From: Orbilia blumenaviensis
Taxonomy: Eukaryota; Ascomycota; Orbiliomycetes; Orbiliales; Orbiliaceae
DNA: 64,000 nucleotides
Assembly: GCA_036872755.1 (NCBI GenBank)
Contig: JAVHNS010000019.1
Location: 496,001 to 560,000 of the forward strand
Direction of reading: 5' to 3'
In this document: positions 45,174 through 55,272 of the stretch, in pieces
How positions within the stretch are numbered: the stretch's first letter is position 1
How the letters are laid out: the number at the start of each line of letters is the position of its first letter
The notes under the pieces: generated by a model
What the model saw: only the letters and a program-made list of their open reading frames with translations
The model's database searches: none
What the model was told of the DNA's origin: nothing
Translations under genes and position numbers: made by a program

Positions 45174-46455
45174 AAAAATGACAGGTCATGCCTGATTGGG
45201 ACCAGCTTCTCGAGTTTGAGCGCTAGAAGAATCGAATTTAAATGTTGAATGCAGACTAAATGCATGCATCTGGACATTGTACATATATACATGCTGCATA
45301 ATACCGAAAGTTTCAGGGAAAACCCAAGGCGCCAGTCTGGAGCTTAGCAACCACGTCGATGGTTCTAGTGTCGCCAGCTGGCACTGGTGATGCAGATGCT
45401 GCTTCCCAAAACTGATTAAGTCCGCGGTGCCGAACCAGGAGTATGTGAACCAGTGGTATGGAAGGAGGGGAAAGGGGCTCAACCTTCAACTCGTTGGCTG
45501 CCAAGGCGGTGTGGATGCGGTTAAAAAATGCAGGTACCGAAATCACCGAGCACCTTCACATTTCGCTTGTTTCCACTCCGGATCTGATCTAAGAAAGAGA
45601 AAAAAAGAGAAGGAAAAAAACCAGGGTCGAGCAATAATAAAAAACGTGAGATGACGACAATTGCCCTCAAAAAGGGAAGCAAACGAGGAGCCAGGCCCCG
45701 CAGTGTATAAAAAATCCCGATTGACATGGTGATGTTGTCTCGTAACGTCTTTTCCTCGTACACCGACGTCCCCCAGGATATGCCACTACTGCATGTCTCC
45801 CTGGGAAAAATTGGTATAGCATATTCTCCCGTTAGACAACGGCGGGCGACAAGTGGAATGTGCATTTTGTCGAGTGTGCAATTTTACTGGAGCGCCATGG
45901 TAATTAATTCATCCAACCGGGTGTGAAGCCAATGCTACCTCGCAGTTATTGGCTGCACCGGTAGACACGTGAGATCCGCTCCAACCTGGGCAACCATACT
46001 ACGATTGGTATGACACTGAAGTTACCTAAACATAAAACATCGATGCATATTGGGACCGGGGGCCAGCAGCCTTAGCCTCGAATCCAAGGATGCTGGATGG
46101 GTGGACGGATGTCCGCCATATGGAAGCGTGCATATCGGAATGCCTGTCCCCTTTAGCCTTTAAAAGCATCGCATAGGCCCGCGCCCTTTAATAGTTTCTC
46201 TTTCTCTTCTTCTCCCATCCATCCACCGACACTCGTTTTGTCCTCCTTGAAAAGTTATCGATAAGTTGATATTTTTTCGTAATTTTCGTGCGACTTAATT
46301 CACCACACTCGCTCAATTTCGTATAACTTTTTTTACCACAGCACTTCGACTTACTGTTGTCCACTCCGAGATAATTCCTAATCTCCCAATTAATCCAATC
46401 AATCAATCGATTCGATCCAAAGTAAATTGTTTACTATTTTAATATCAAATTCAAA
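45174..46455. other. Intergenic; one doubtful minus-strand frame
   Basis: A minus frame at 45313-45560 encodes a non-repetitive 80-residue stretch (PAFFNRIHTALAANELKVEP...LQTGALGFP) that reads like a protein C-terminus, and a separate minus frame starts MSIGIFYTLRGLAPRLLPFL at about 45727. I could not join them with good splice sites, so neither is called as a gene. A long C/T-rich leader (46195-46230) precedes the GPI-protein gene. Confidence 0.4.
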
Positions 46456-47295
46456 ATGAAGTTCTTCGCCACCGCCCTTACTACCGTTGTTGGCTTGACC
46501 GCCTTGGCTGCCGCCCGCCCGCAAGACAGCATTACAGCTGCCCCAGCCAGTGCCACCCCAGCCGGCTTCGATGCTGCCTACTCCAGCACTCTTTCCTGCA
46601 TCAACGCTTGTGGTGCCGGTAACGTCCACTGCCAGGCCGGCTGCCAGGGTCTCCCAGTGTAAGAAAAAATATTCCGAAGATTGAAATTTTACCTCCGAAA
46701 ATTGTGTTGTGAACAAGATCTAATACAGCGTTTAGTCCCGATGCGGATGCCTTGAATGCCACCCACGACTGTGTTGCTGCCTGCCCTCCTGGTGGTGATG
46801 CTGAGAAGAACGCGTAAGTTCATCTATCTGGAATCTATAAAACCAAACTGGTATTTTAATAGAATGTGAATTTAACATGTTTGATACAGTGCCTGGGCTG
46901 TCTGCCAGCAGAAGTGTGTTTCTTCCCTCTACTACACTGCTTCGGTTCCATATTCCAGCTATGTCCCACCCACCGCTGTTGGTTTCAGCAGTGACGCCGC
47001 TCAAACCACTCCTCCAGCTGCTGCTGCCACTGATGATGCTGAAGAGAAAACCAGTAAGTGACATTGCATCTCAATCAGTCTCAGATATCTACAAAATGAT
47101 ATCATGAATAATGGATTGATCGACTAACTCGTCTCATTAGGCAAAGGTGGTTCCACAACCGGCCCCAAGGCCACTGGCACTGAAGCTAGCCAGACCACTG
47201 GACCAGCTCCCACTCAATCCCCCAACGCTGGTTCCTACGTGATTGCCAACGTCCCAATGTTGGGCGCTTTCTTACTGGCAGCTTTCGCTTTGTAA
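46456..47295 (+). CDS. GPI-anchored cysteine-rich cell-surface protein
   Basis: Four exons: 46456-46658, 46736-46813, 46890-47053 and 47141-47295, giving 199 residues. MKFFATALTTVVGLTALAAA is a signal peptide. The mature part has eight cysteines in four CxxxC pairs: CINAC and CQAGC in exon 1, CVAAC in exon 2 and CQQKC in exon 3. This suggests two disulfide-linked helical hairpins. A Ser/Thr/Pro/Ala-rich linker follows (exons 3-4), then a C-terminal hydrophobic segment (NVPMLGAFLLAAFAL) after NAGS, typical of a GPI-attachment signal. The spacing differs from CFEM domains although the cysteine count is the same. Intron 1 ends at the second of two close AG dinucleotides (GCGTTTAG), the only choice that keeps the frame. 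A strong C/T-rich leader and biased codons suggest high expression. Role at the wall or plasma membrane is inferred. Confidence 0.85.
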
Positions 47296-47656
47296 ATGAT
47301 ATTTCCATGTATAGTGGCAAGTTATCCTTATTATTATTATTATTATGAAAATACGGGGAAGGATGAGGAGATACAATTGAGGAGCGCTGCAGCTTCGATT
47401 CTAATACATATTATTCCCGGCATGTGTGGATTTCAGCTTTAATCGTTTCCATTGGTTATATTCATTCTTGGAAAAGAATTGAAAGGCATCTTGGAGGAAA
47501 TTAGCGGAATCCGCGCCGTCAACCAAAAACTTTTCAATGCAATTCACGGTCACGAATTTTTTTTACCAAGAATAAAGAAAAAAAAATTTCGATTTCATTC
47601 TAAAACGTGTGATATCATCGTAAACTAGATCCCGGGATGCTCTCATGATCCTGGTG

Positions 47657-47670
47657 CACACCATGGTGTG
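47657..47670. repeat. Perfect 14-bp palindrome
   Basis: CACACCATGGTGTG is self-complementary. Direct CATGATC repeats flank it. It could be a protein-binding site or chance. Confidence 0.4.
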
Positions 47671-49028
47671 ACCCATGATCAAGCCTAATCACTTCCAATT
47701 GATCACCATGCAATGTTACATACAACACGGCATCCGCAAAAGCAGTTTCAGATGCGAGGTCTGTGCTGTGGATATGCCTTAACCTTGGATTATTGATATC
47801 AAGCCAAGTATAACTATAGCGAGCTCGCTATATATAGTCTGTGCGGGAGATCTCGATCCGCGTCCAACAATTGATTCGGGCTTTTGAAATTTTGTTATCG
47901 AAATGAGGACCCCATACAAAGCGAACAAAAAAAGCCCTCGGAGATAGTGCAAGAAAGGGCGTGAAAAATTGTTGTGATAATTATATATAGCACACATACA
48001 CAGGAGAAAGCAAGGTGTAGAGACAAAGAACCGATCATGACGGAATCCAAACTCATTCTAAACCTGATTCGAATATAATTATAGAATGTTCACGCGTGTA
48101 CGCGTAGATCGACATCGAGCATCTCACAAAAAGGGCCGGCATTGGTTGCGGGTTTGGTGAGCTTTTGCCACTGAAAAATGCCACATAATCAACACAGTAC
48201 TCCTGTTTCCATCAAATTAATATTTTTGAGCCCCTTCAGGCTTAAGATGAAACATACAGATTCGAAAACTAATGTTCGGGTAGTACGTATTTACTTGCGC
48301 TAAGTTGACAGCTTTGTTTCCTGCTTTTTATGCTTGAATTAGACCCTGGCGCATTAGTCGCGATTCGGCTGGCTGGTTAGCTACAAAGGGACGATTCGGT
48401 GGCATATGCATCAACCAAGCCCCCAGAAAGGGATTGAAAGGAGGAAAGGGGTGGTTCTTTTTGAACTGGCTAGACCCTGCTGGGGGAAGCCTATACTATA
48501 ACCTTTAACTCAGAATCGCTCAAATTATCATTTTCCGCTGCCGGACGAATCCCTGACCTCGACGCCAGCCGTAAACGTCCGTTTCGGTAAGCTAGGATGG
48601 TTTAAATGGTATGATACTCAAAGGTATACGGTGGCATTTCTGTATTATAAGCGCCTCCTGTTTGCACCAGCTCGTACATCTACCCTTAAGAGACTCCTCG
48701 CCGTAACTATTGTAGCCTACCCCTCTAGGCAAAGCTGGGGGGCTGCTTTACGAGACAGGGCCTGTTATCTGGTTTATATCCTGACTCGGGCCTGATCTCA
48801 ACGGACAATTAAAATCTACAAAAACTTTATGCATATCCGGTCCAAAGCATCTCATAGTACTAGTCTGTGATAGTATCGGGCATATAGTTGTCAATACTCG
48901 ATCGAACTATCGTAGGGAATTTGGTGCCTCTTTTTGAGGACCCCTATATGTCTTACAGACGCCTTAATGTTTCTTTAACATGCTTTTATCATCATAGGTT
49001 TTAATTTAAGTCTGACATAGATACGCTA

Positions 49029-49047
49029 ACAAAAAAAAAAAAAAAAA
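49029..49047. repeat. Poly(A) tract
   Basis: Run of about 18 A within the gene-poor region. No gene or element body was recognised upstream. Confidence 0.85.
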
Positions 49048-50910
49048 CTTAGAAAATACAACTTTCCCCTATGGCATGAGTTATATGATATAGTGTATCT
49101 ACAATACATGTTGAAACCTGCTATGTCCTTTCTAGGGCATTGCTATCCTACTGCTCCCATAGTAGTATTTGTACCTTATAACTAGTTCCCTAGCAATCAA
49201 TCAGCCGCATCTATATATTCCTACTTTTACGTAGCCGAATCTTTTTATGTTCTTTCCCTGAACCAGAACCGGGCCACTTCGTGGCGGCTGGCCTACGAGA
49301 CCAATCAGAAATAATAATGCCATTTCTAAGGCGATGTAACGTATAACTCACACATGAATCTCGGTCTATTAAACTAACCGCCTACGCATACAAGATCGCG
49401 GTCCGCGGCCCCACCGAGTATGTATATCTAAAGGCGTATAATGTAATTATAAACTTACATTTCTATATTACTAGCATTTGGAACGTCATAAGCCTCGATA
49501 CATTCCTTAAAGGATACCGAGTAGGGTTGGGAGCCACGATTCTGGCCGTAGCTTTAAGGATTTCATGGGTTTAATAGCTACTGATCTCGTAAACAAGCCT
49601 CAACGAAGCAGAACACACAGTTACCAAAACTCCGGGAAATAGTCATGTAGAACGCTTATAATAAATTACTTCTTTTCTTTTCTTTCCCTCTTTTTTTTAT
49701 TTTTTTTTTTTAAAAAAAAAACCATACTGCTGTTCAAGTGATATTTAACACATGCATACTCGCACCCACGTGCGCGTAGCTATGCATATGAGGATAGAGG
49801 CGGCGAGATCTTCGAGGAGCGGGGTACGGTGTTCGGGTCGTTAAGACTGCCAGCCAACCAGTTAACGTCACGTCCAGAACCCACGAATCAGCTTGTATGC
49901 ATGGTTATATTATTGGGTTACCAGAATTCTACTCCAACAGGTAGGTCAGCCACATACGCAGCCTTTCCCGAGAGTTTGACGTCTGATAAACAAAAAATTG
50001 CGTTTTCCCTGTTGTAAAAAATTTAAAAGACCTCTCTCCACCATCCATCCCGGCCAAAATCACCAGACCAGAGCCAGGTCCCAAAGAACCGAGCGCCGGC
50101 ATGCGATTGGATCCCCGCGCCACCGAATGCCCAGGTCGCCGTTATAAAAAAAAACCCAGCCCAAGCCAGACTGAGGGAACGAAAAAAAGAAGGAACGGCA
50201 GACCCGCGCCCAGACCAACAAAAGCCAAAAGCCTCGGACAAACCAGGAAGCAAGAAAATCTAGCTATTACACCAGCAAATGACAAAGAAATCATCACGTT
50301 CCCTTCTGATAATAACCAACCCCAAGACACAAAAAAAAAGAGAGACATAAAAAAAGAGAGGGGCTTTTTTCTTCTTTCCCCTTCTATAGTACTAGTAGCT
50401 TTTTTTTCCCTCTTCGCTACATTATCCTTTTGCCGCAGCGCGCCACCGATGCATACCGCCAAGGTTGAGAGGTTGAAAATCCGCATTTTAGATATGACGT
50501 TTACCCCTCTTATCAGTTCCATTCCGCTTTTTTGGTTCCCTGAACACCCCCGCGGATGGGAGGAAGCAGGAGGATGAGGAGTAGGATGACCGAAAGCGAA
50601 GAGGTAAAAAAAAAAAAAAGGCTGATAATGAACCCGGGCAAAAGCAAGCTAAGGGAAGAAGTAGAAGTAGAAGTGAGCAATGAAGCTTACCCAGGTCGAG
50701 CTATAAAATGGTCGCTGGCGCGCACACGGCCTTTTGCCCTTCTCATCGTTAATTTTACGTAAAGGTCGCAGCGCACAGCAGCATCTCGCACCACTATTTC
50801 CAACGTCACTTCAACACATAAGTCTCAAACTTTACTTCGGCCCTCATAAAAGCCCGGGTATTCAAAAAACCAAAGAATCTACTTGCGAAATCAAAATATC
50901 TTGAGGAAAA

Positions 50911-51399
50911 ATGCCTACCGTTGAACCATCCAGCCACGGCCGTGGAGGTCTGTCTGCCGATATTCCTCTTTTTTTTTATCTTTATAAACAGCCCATAGTT
51001 ATCGCACCTAGAAGCTAACTTCGGATCCTTCCAGGCGCCGGCAACATCGCCCCAGACTCCACTGAATACGTCGACGGCGGCATCGTCCGTACTTCAGCTC
51101 CATCAGGAACCTACAACACCGGCCGCGGAGGCGGTGGTAATGTCGGACACAGCGAAAACACTTCCGAAGCCCAGGATATAATTCCTGAAAACGCACAACG
51201 CGAGCCAGTGCATCCATCCCCGACACACCCTGTTTCCACTGGAGTATGTTACACCTCCGTATACCCCTATATAACAGGATCACAAAGCCTAATGATTTCT
51301 TCATAGCGTGGCGGCGGTGGCAATATCGTCACTTCAGACGGAGAGGCAGAGCACAAAGGTCTCGCTGAGAAGATCAAGGAAAAGATTTTCCACAAATAA
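50911..51399 (+). CDS. DUF3602-type GRGGxGN repeat protein (112 residues)
   Basis: Three exons: 50911-50947, 51035-51243 and 51307-51399. The protein has three glycine-rich repeats: HGRGGAGNI near the N-terminus, TGRGGGGNV in the middle and TGRGGGGNI at the start of exon 3. This is the signature of the fungal DUF3602 proteins, short soluble proteins of unknown function often found in stress-responsive gene sets. Both introns fall inside repeats (GRG|GAGN and STG|RGGGGN), so correct repeats confirm the splicing. The C-terminus is a charged helix (GLAEKIKEKIF). The first donor is a weak GTCTGT. A clean leader and ATG context (AAAAATGCC) support the start. No signal peptide or membrane segment. 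Confidence 0.87.
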
Positions 51400-51765
51400 G
51401 ACTTTAATTGTCTTCGAATGGATTAACTAAGACCAATGTTGGATACCTTTCTTTTGCTATTCCCATTCACTCCTTTGTTACTACTTCTTTTTCTTATGTT
51501 GCCTTTTGACCATTTCTGTTTTACGGGTGGGAGTTTTGATCAGCGATACCCGGGGATACCAGCAATAACTGTCCCCTAACTACGTTCATTGAATAGTTGG
51601 AAGACCTATATTTCTTCTTGTTCTTGATAGAGAGATCCACAAATCCAAGAACCTATACCAAGAATGATATTCGTATTCACGCTGTCTATTAGGCACCAGT
51701 AGTAAAGACACTCGCGGGCAGATGTAGTAAAGTAACATCAAGTACCTAGGTACTCATTATACCTT
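51400..51765. other. Intergenic, convergent 3' flanks
   Basis: 366 bp between the DUF3602 gene and the 3' end of PME-1. Nothing recognised. Confidence 0.5.
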
Positions 51766-53384
51766 CTACATTTCCCACACCTTCTTCGGTAGAACTAAAG
51801 CACTTCTATCATTCCGCTTATAAAACTCCACAAGCTGTAAACACCAAAGAGAAACGAACCCCGCATTAGCTAACCACTCACGCAATCAAATATAAAATCA
51901 CACAATTCTGCCGTAGACGCCACCAAAAGGGAAAAAAAAGGAAATAAACAAGGACAGAAAGAATGAGAAAAGAAAAAGTGAAAGAGACTCACCGCAATAG
52001 CCGTCTTCTCCGGCGCATCCTCGTGCAAAAAATGCCCTACCTCCGGTAGTACCAAGAGCTGATACTTCCCTTGCATCTGCCCTATCGTCAACTCTTTATC
52101 CAACCTATCTGTCCCCGCTAAAATCAGTAGCTTCCCTCCTCTTGCCTCCAAAAATTTACGGCTTAGTCCGATAAACCAATCCTGCCAAAACGGCTGCGTC
52201 GTCGCTAGATCTGTCCGCCATCTCCACGGCCGATTACCCGAGTTTGCAGCAACAGCGGCTACAGTAGACGCATCGCCGCCAGGAGGAACAGCAACAGGGT
52301 TAGTATAATCATAAAGTAGTGCTGGAACTGAAACCCTCGCACTCCTCCCGTTTCTTATCGTTCTACTACGGACATGCCATTCGATACCTTGGTTCAAACT
52401 CGTAAAACCCGTCGGCCGTGTTAGTAAATAGCTCTGCATGCTCTGTAAAGCATCCATTGCGCTACCCTCCACAACATCCAAAACCGCGTAGGCAAGTAAT
52501 CTATCCCCCAGCAGGCCTCGTTTTGCCAAATCGGTGATAACGGCGCCACCAAGGCTATGTCCAACGAGGACTATGGGTGGTAAAGTTTCCCAGCGTAGCT
52601 GCTCCTGAGCTGCTAGAATGGCTTCGTAGAGATCAGTAGATAGAGTGGATAAGCTGAAATCTTGGTCGTTCGAAGTGCTGGTCCCTCCATGACCTCTAGC
52701 ATCTATAGAAAAAATCCCGGCTTCTGGGCTAATTTTACGAATTTCCGAGGCTAGAGCTGCAAACGATAGACCCGAAGACCCGGCGCCGTGGTGGGTGACG
52801 AATAAGGGACCCGACCCGGTGTTCGGAGTGTAATACGCATTGAAGTGAGAGGTCGGATTGGAAGGTGGGATCAAAAGGAGATTTTCCGAGAAGTGATGAT
52901 TCCATGGGATTGGTTCCAGATTATTTCGTCGGCGGGCAGTTCTATATGTAAATACCGAAACAAGGTAGATGAAAGATTTTAATTAGCCATTTGATATATT
53001 CCTTCAATTGTAGCATAAAATAAGGGAAACCCTTGTGCGGTAAAAAAAATATAGCCCATACCATGAAAGAAAAGAAAAAATAAGAGCAAAAGTCATGGGA
53101 ACTGCGGAAAAGAGGTGAAAGAAGGGCACACACAGTTCCGGTCTAGAAGGTGGAGCTATAATCGTAGACGTGGATGAAGCACTTGAAGCACTCGAAGAAT
53201 CGTCGAGGACTCCCTCGTAATATTCCTCGCCATCGCCGTAGCCATCGGGCGGGTCGATATAGTCGCCATCGTCTTCGATATCCAGCTCTTCGAGCTCCTC
53301 AGGCAGGGCGCCTAGTGGGTGAGGGGGCATTGCAGGCAGTTTCGCAAGCTTTGCCTTGAAGAAGTCTCTCCCCAAGGCGCTCAT
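51766..53384 (-). CDS. PPE1: Protein phosphatase methylesterase 1
   Basis: Three exons on the minus strand: 53384-53134, 52941-51993 and 51834-51766, giving 422 residues. PME-1 removes the C-terminal methyl ester of PP2A catalytic subunits, opposing the leucine carboxyl methyltransferase. The alpha/beta-hydrolase features are intact: oxyanion segment HHGAGSSGLSF, nucleophile elbow VLVGHSLGGAV (Ser213), the PME-1 motif LDVVEGSAMDALQSM and the catalytic histidine in VGHFLHEDAPEKTA. An acidic N-terminus (LEELDIEDDGDY) and a Ser run precede ARRRNNLEPIPWNHHF, which is rebuilt by the first splice. The third exon is only 23 codons (LVEFYKRNDR...). Without it the frame would read through the intron into a phenylalanine-rich tail, and the GTGAGT donor plus family C-terminus support splicing. 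Lid residues YDYTNP and the WRTDL stretch are present. Confidence 0.93.
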
Positions 53385-54161
53385 TATGTGCAATTTGACA
53401 TATTCTCGAGAGAATTTAAGCGGTGATTGGAAGGAGCAAGGGTGCCTTTGCAGGAGAATGTCGGGTCGGGTGCAGTACAGTTCAATGTCAGACCAGAATG
53501 GGATCGATGTTAGACTAAGTACAGCAACACACAACGACCAATTTACTGTGTGATCAAAAAGCCCAGGGTGTAGAGGTCCGAGGTGAGGTTTACTGAACAC
53601 CAAAAAAATATAAATTTCATTATCATAAGCTATAGTATAACTTGAACTTATAATTTTATATAACTTGAAATTTAAATATTTTATTTTAAATATTTTAATC
53701 ATATTAAATAGCATTTATTTTATATCTACCGTGACTATTAACATACTAACTTCCATATAATCTTTAGTATACTAATTCAGCAAATTTAGTACTTAACGTT
53801 AATCGGCGGACCCATGACAGTGAAAGGAGGAATATTGTTGATACAATATATCGGCACATAGTTAGTTATTCTATTTAGAAGCTTATTTTATTTAGGATAT
53901 CCAAGATACTAAAATGTTTGCTTTCCCTCCAATCTAAACTCGCTGCTTTTGGATATCAATAAAGCTGCAATAGTAGATATCGGACTTTGTTATAGTAATA
54001 AGTTTGTTATTGTGTATTATCTGATGCAACGCTTGTAGGAGAGAGTAAAACAACTACTTGAGAACATCTATTTAATATCAGCGCTTCATCATGTAAACTA
54101 AGCATTCGGAGAGATGTAGGCTTACCATAGCAAGAAAGGTAAGATAATCGTTACCAGTAAA
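53385..54161. other. Intergenic, very AT-rich
   Basis: Promoter of PME-1, then an AT-rich block (53605-53745) in which few GC base pairs occur, followed by AT-skewed sequence with stops in all frames. Confidence 0.45.
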
Positions 54162-54377
54162 GCTTTTAAGTCTGATAATCTTGACCTTTGCGATGATGCG
54201 TGGGATGAAAATTACTATTCCGATCCTACTATATTCCGTCTATTGCTTTATGATAGTGCTGTACGCCATCTTCCTCCACCAGCTCCTTATCGACTTAGAG
54301 GGTTGCTCTCCATCAAAGCCAGAATAAATGGTAGCTCTAAGCAGAAAACCGACGGTTTGCCGGCGTCATCATCTTGA
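54162..54377 (+). pseudogene. Open coding-like fragment in AT-rich sequence
   Basis: Seventy-one codons open to a TGA at 54375, without a start codon. The peptide is strongly protein-like: FKSDNLDLCDDAWDENYYS, then FRLLLYDSAVRHLPPPAPYRL and RGLLSIKARI. An acceptor-like sequence (CGTTACCAG) lies just upstream, but I could not find a matching exon. It may be the last exon of a decayed gene. Family not recognised. Confidence 0.3.
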
Positions 54378-55272
54378 GAGCGGCTTGGTGGTGCACGAGA
54401 TTCATCTCTGGCTTTAAATTTTCCCTTTTTTTCGTCAGCAGAGTAGCCTTCGGTGCCCGTCATTGTGATATAGACTGAGATATGTAGGTGGAAATGGAGA
54501 AACGAGATGTATCCCGAAGCGATGGGAAACCAGAGATGGCCTGGGGTGAAAAAGAGAGATGACCTAGAGAGATGACCTAGAGAGATGACCTAGAGAGATG
54601 ACCTGGAGAGATGACCTGGAGAGATGATGAAGTGAGAGTGCACGTGGGAGTGGTGATGAAGGAAACACACGTTTTACCTTCAGGTATTTTGAGCTCGATA
54701 ATATGGTGTATCTGTTCTTCTGACCATCTCGGCCATTTAGTTTACTTGGGATGTACTAACTGGAATTTTGGGGGGATGATATTAGCATCTTAACGAATGT
54801 ACTGGTTCTGCGTATAAAGCTTGGTGTTTTCAATTTCAGCTGCGCATGCCGACCTTTGAAAAGATATTTACCTATCTTGAAGGGAAAAGCACAACCATTT
54901 ATAGATAGTGGATATGGGTGAGTCACCAGTAGACGCCGTGTATAGAGGTCAACTAGTCAAATCTTATCCTGTCCTTATTCTTTCTTAGTAGCCTACAATG
55001 CAGAGCTCTATTGCTCTGTTGGAACGGAGACTGGGGTCTGGTCCATGAGTTAAAAAAACAGTTATGAAGCAAATTGTATTTATCAATGTGTAAATAATCG
55101 TTTACCTAGTTAATGAATATTTACATAATGTGGACTACTTTTGACAACCTTATTGACATAATCCCCAGCTGTGAAGAAACAATTTAGCCCGGACTAGAGT
55201 TTCTTGGATTATTCAAACCTCGAGCTAGGCGAATAAACATTAAGATAGATCCCTTGATGACGAAAGTTCTAA
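54378..55272. other. Intergenic with minisatellite
   Basis: Apart from the 13-bp repeat array, nothing was recognised. It holds the upstream region of the 519-residue ORF. Confidence 0.45.
54555..54627. repeat. 13-bp minisatellite
   Basis: Five consecutive copies of AGAGATGACCT(A/G)G plus a partial sixth. The first three end in AG and the next two in GG, so the array shows at least two variant units. Confidence 0.9.

Larger units (their letters stand above)
47296..50910. other. Gene-poor 3.6-kb region
   Basis: No credible gene on either strand. It contains a (TTA)n microsatellite at 47325-47345, a perfect 14-bp palindrome (CACACCATGGTGTG, 47657-47670), an A17-18 run at about 49030-49047 and a T/A homopolymer block at 49690-49722. 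From about 48000 to 49650 the sequence is AT-skewed with stops in all frames, as expected of decayed repeats, but I identify no transposon domain. The part after 50500 is the promoter of the 50911 gene. Confidence 0.45.

Noticed and set aside
50101..50577. 158-codon plus frame in the gene-poor region
   Set aside because: Low-complexity Lys-rich then hydrophobic sequence generated by A- and T-rich tracts. The opposite strand is equally open.
51870..51992. Read-through C-terminus of PME-1 (Phe-rich tail)
   Set aside because: A GTGAGT donor at 51992 and the family C-terminus in exon 3 show this to be intron.
54555..54627. CRISPR-like repeat array
   Set aside because: Units are contiguous 13-mers without spacers, in a fungal nuclear genome. 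It is a minisatellite.
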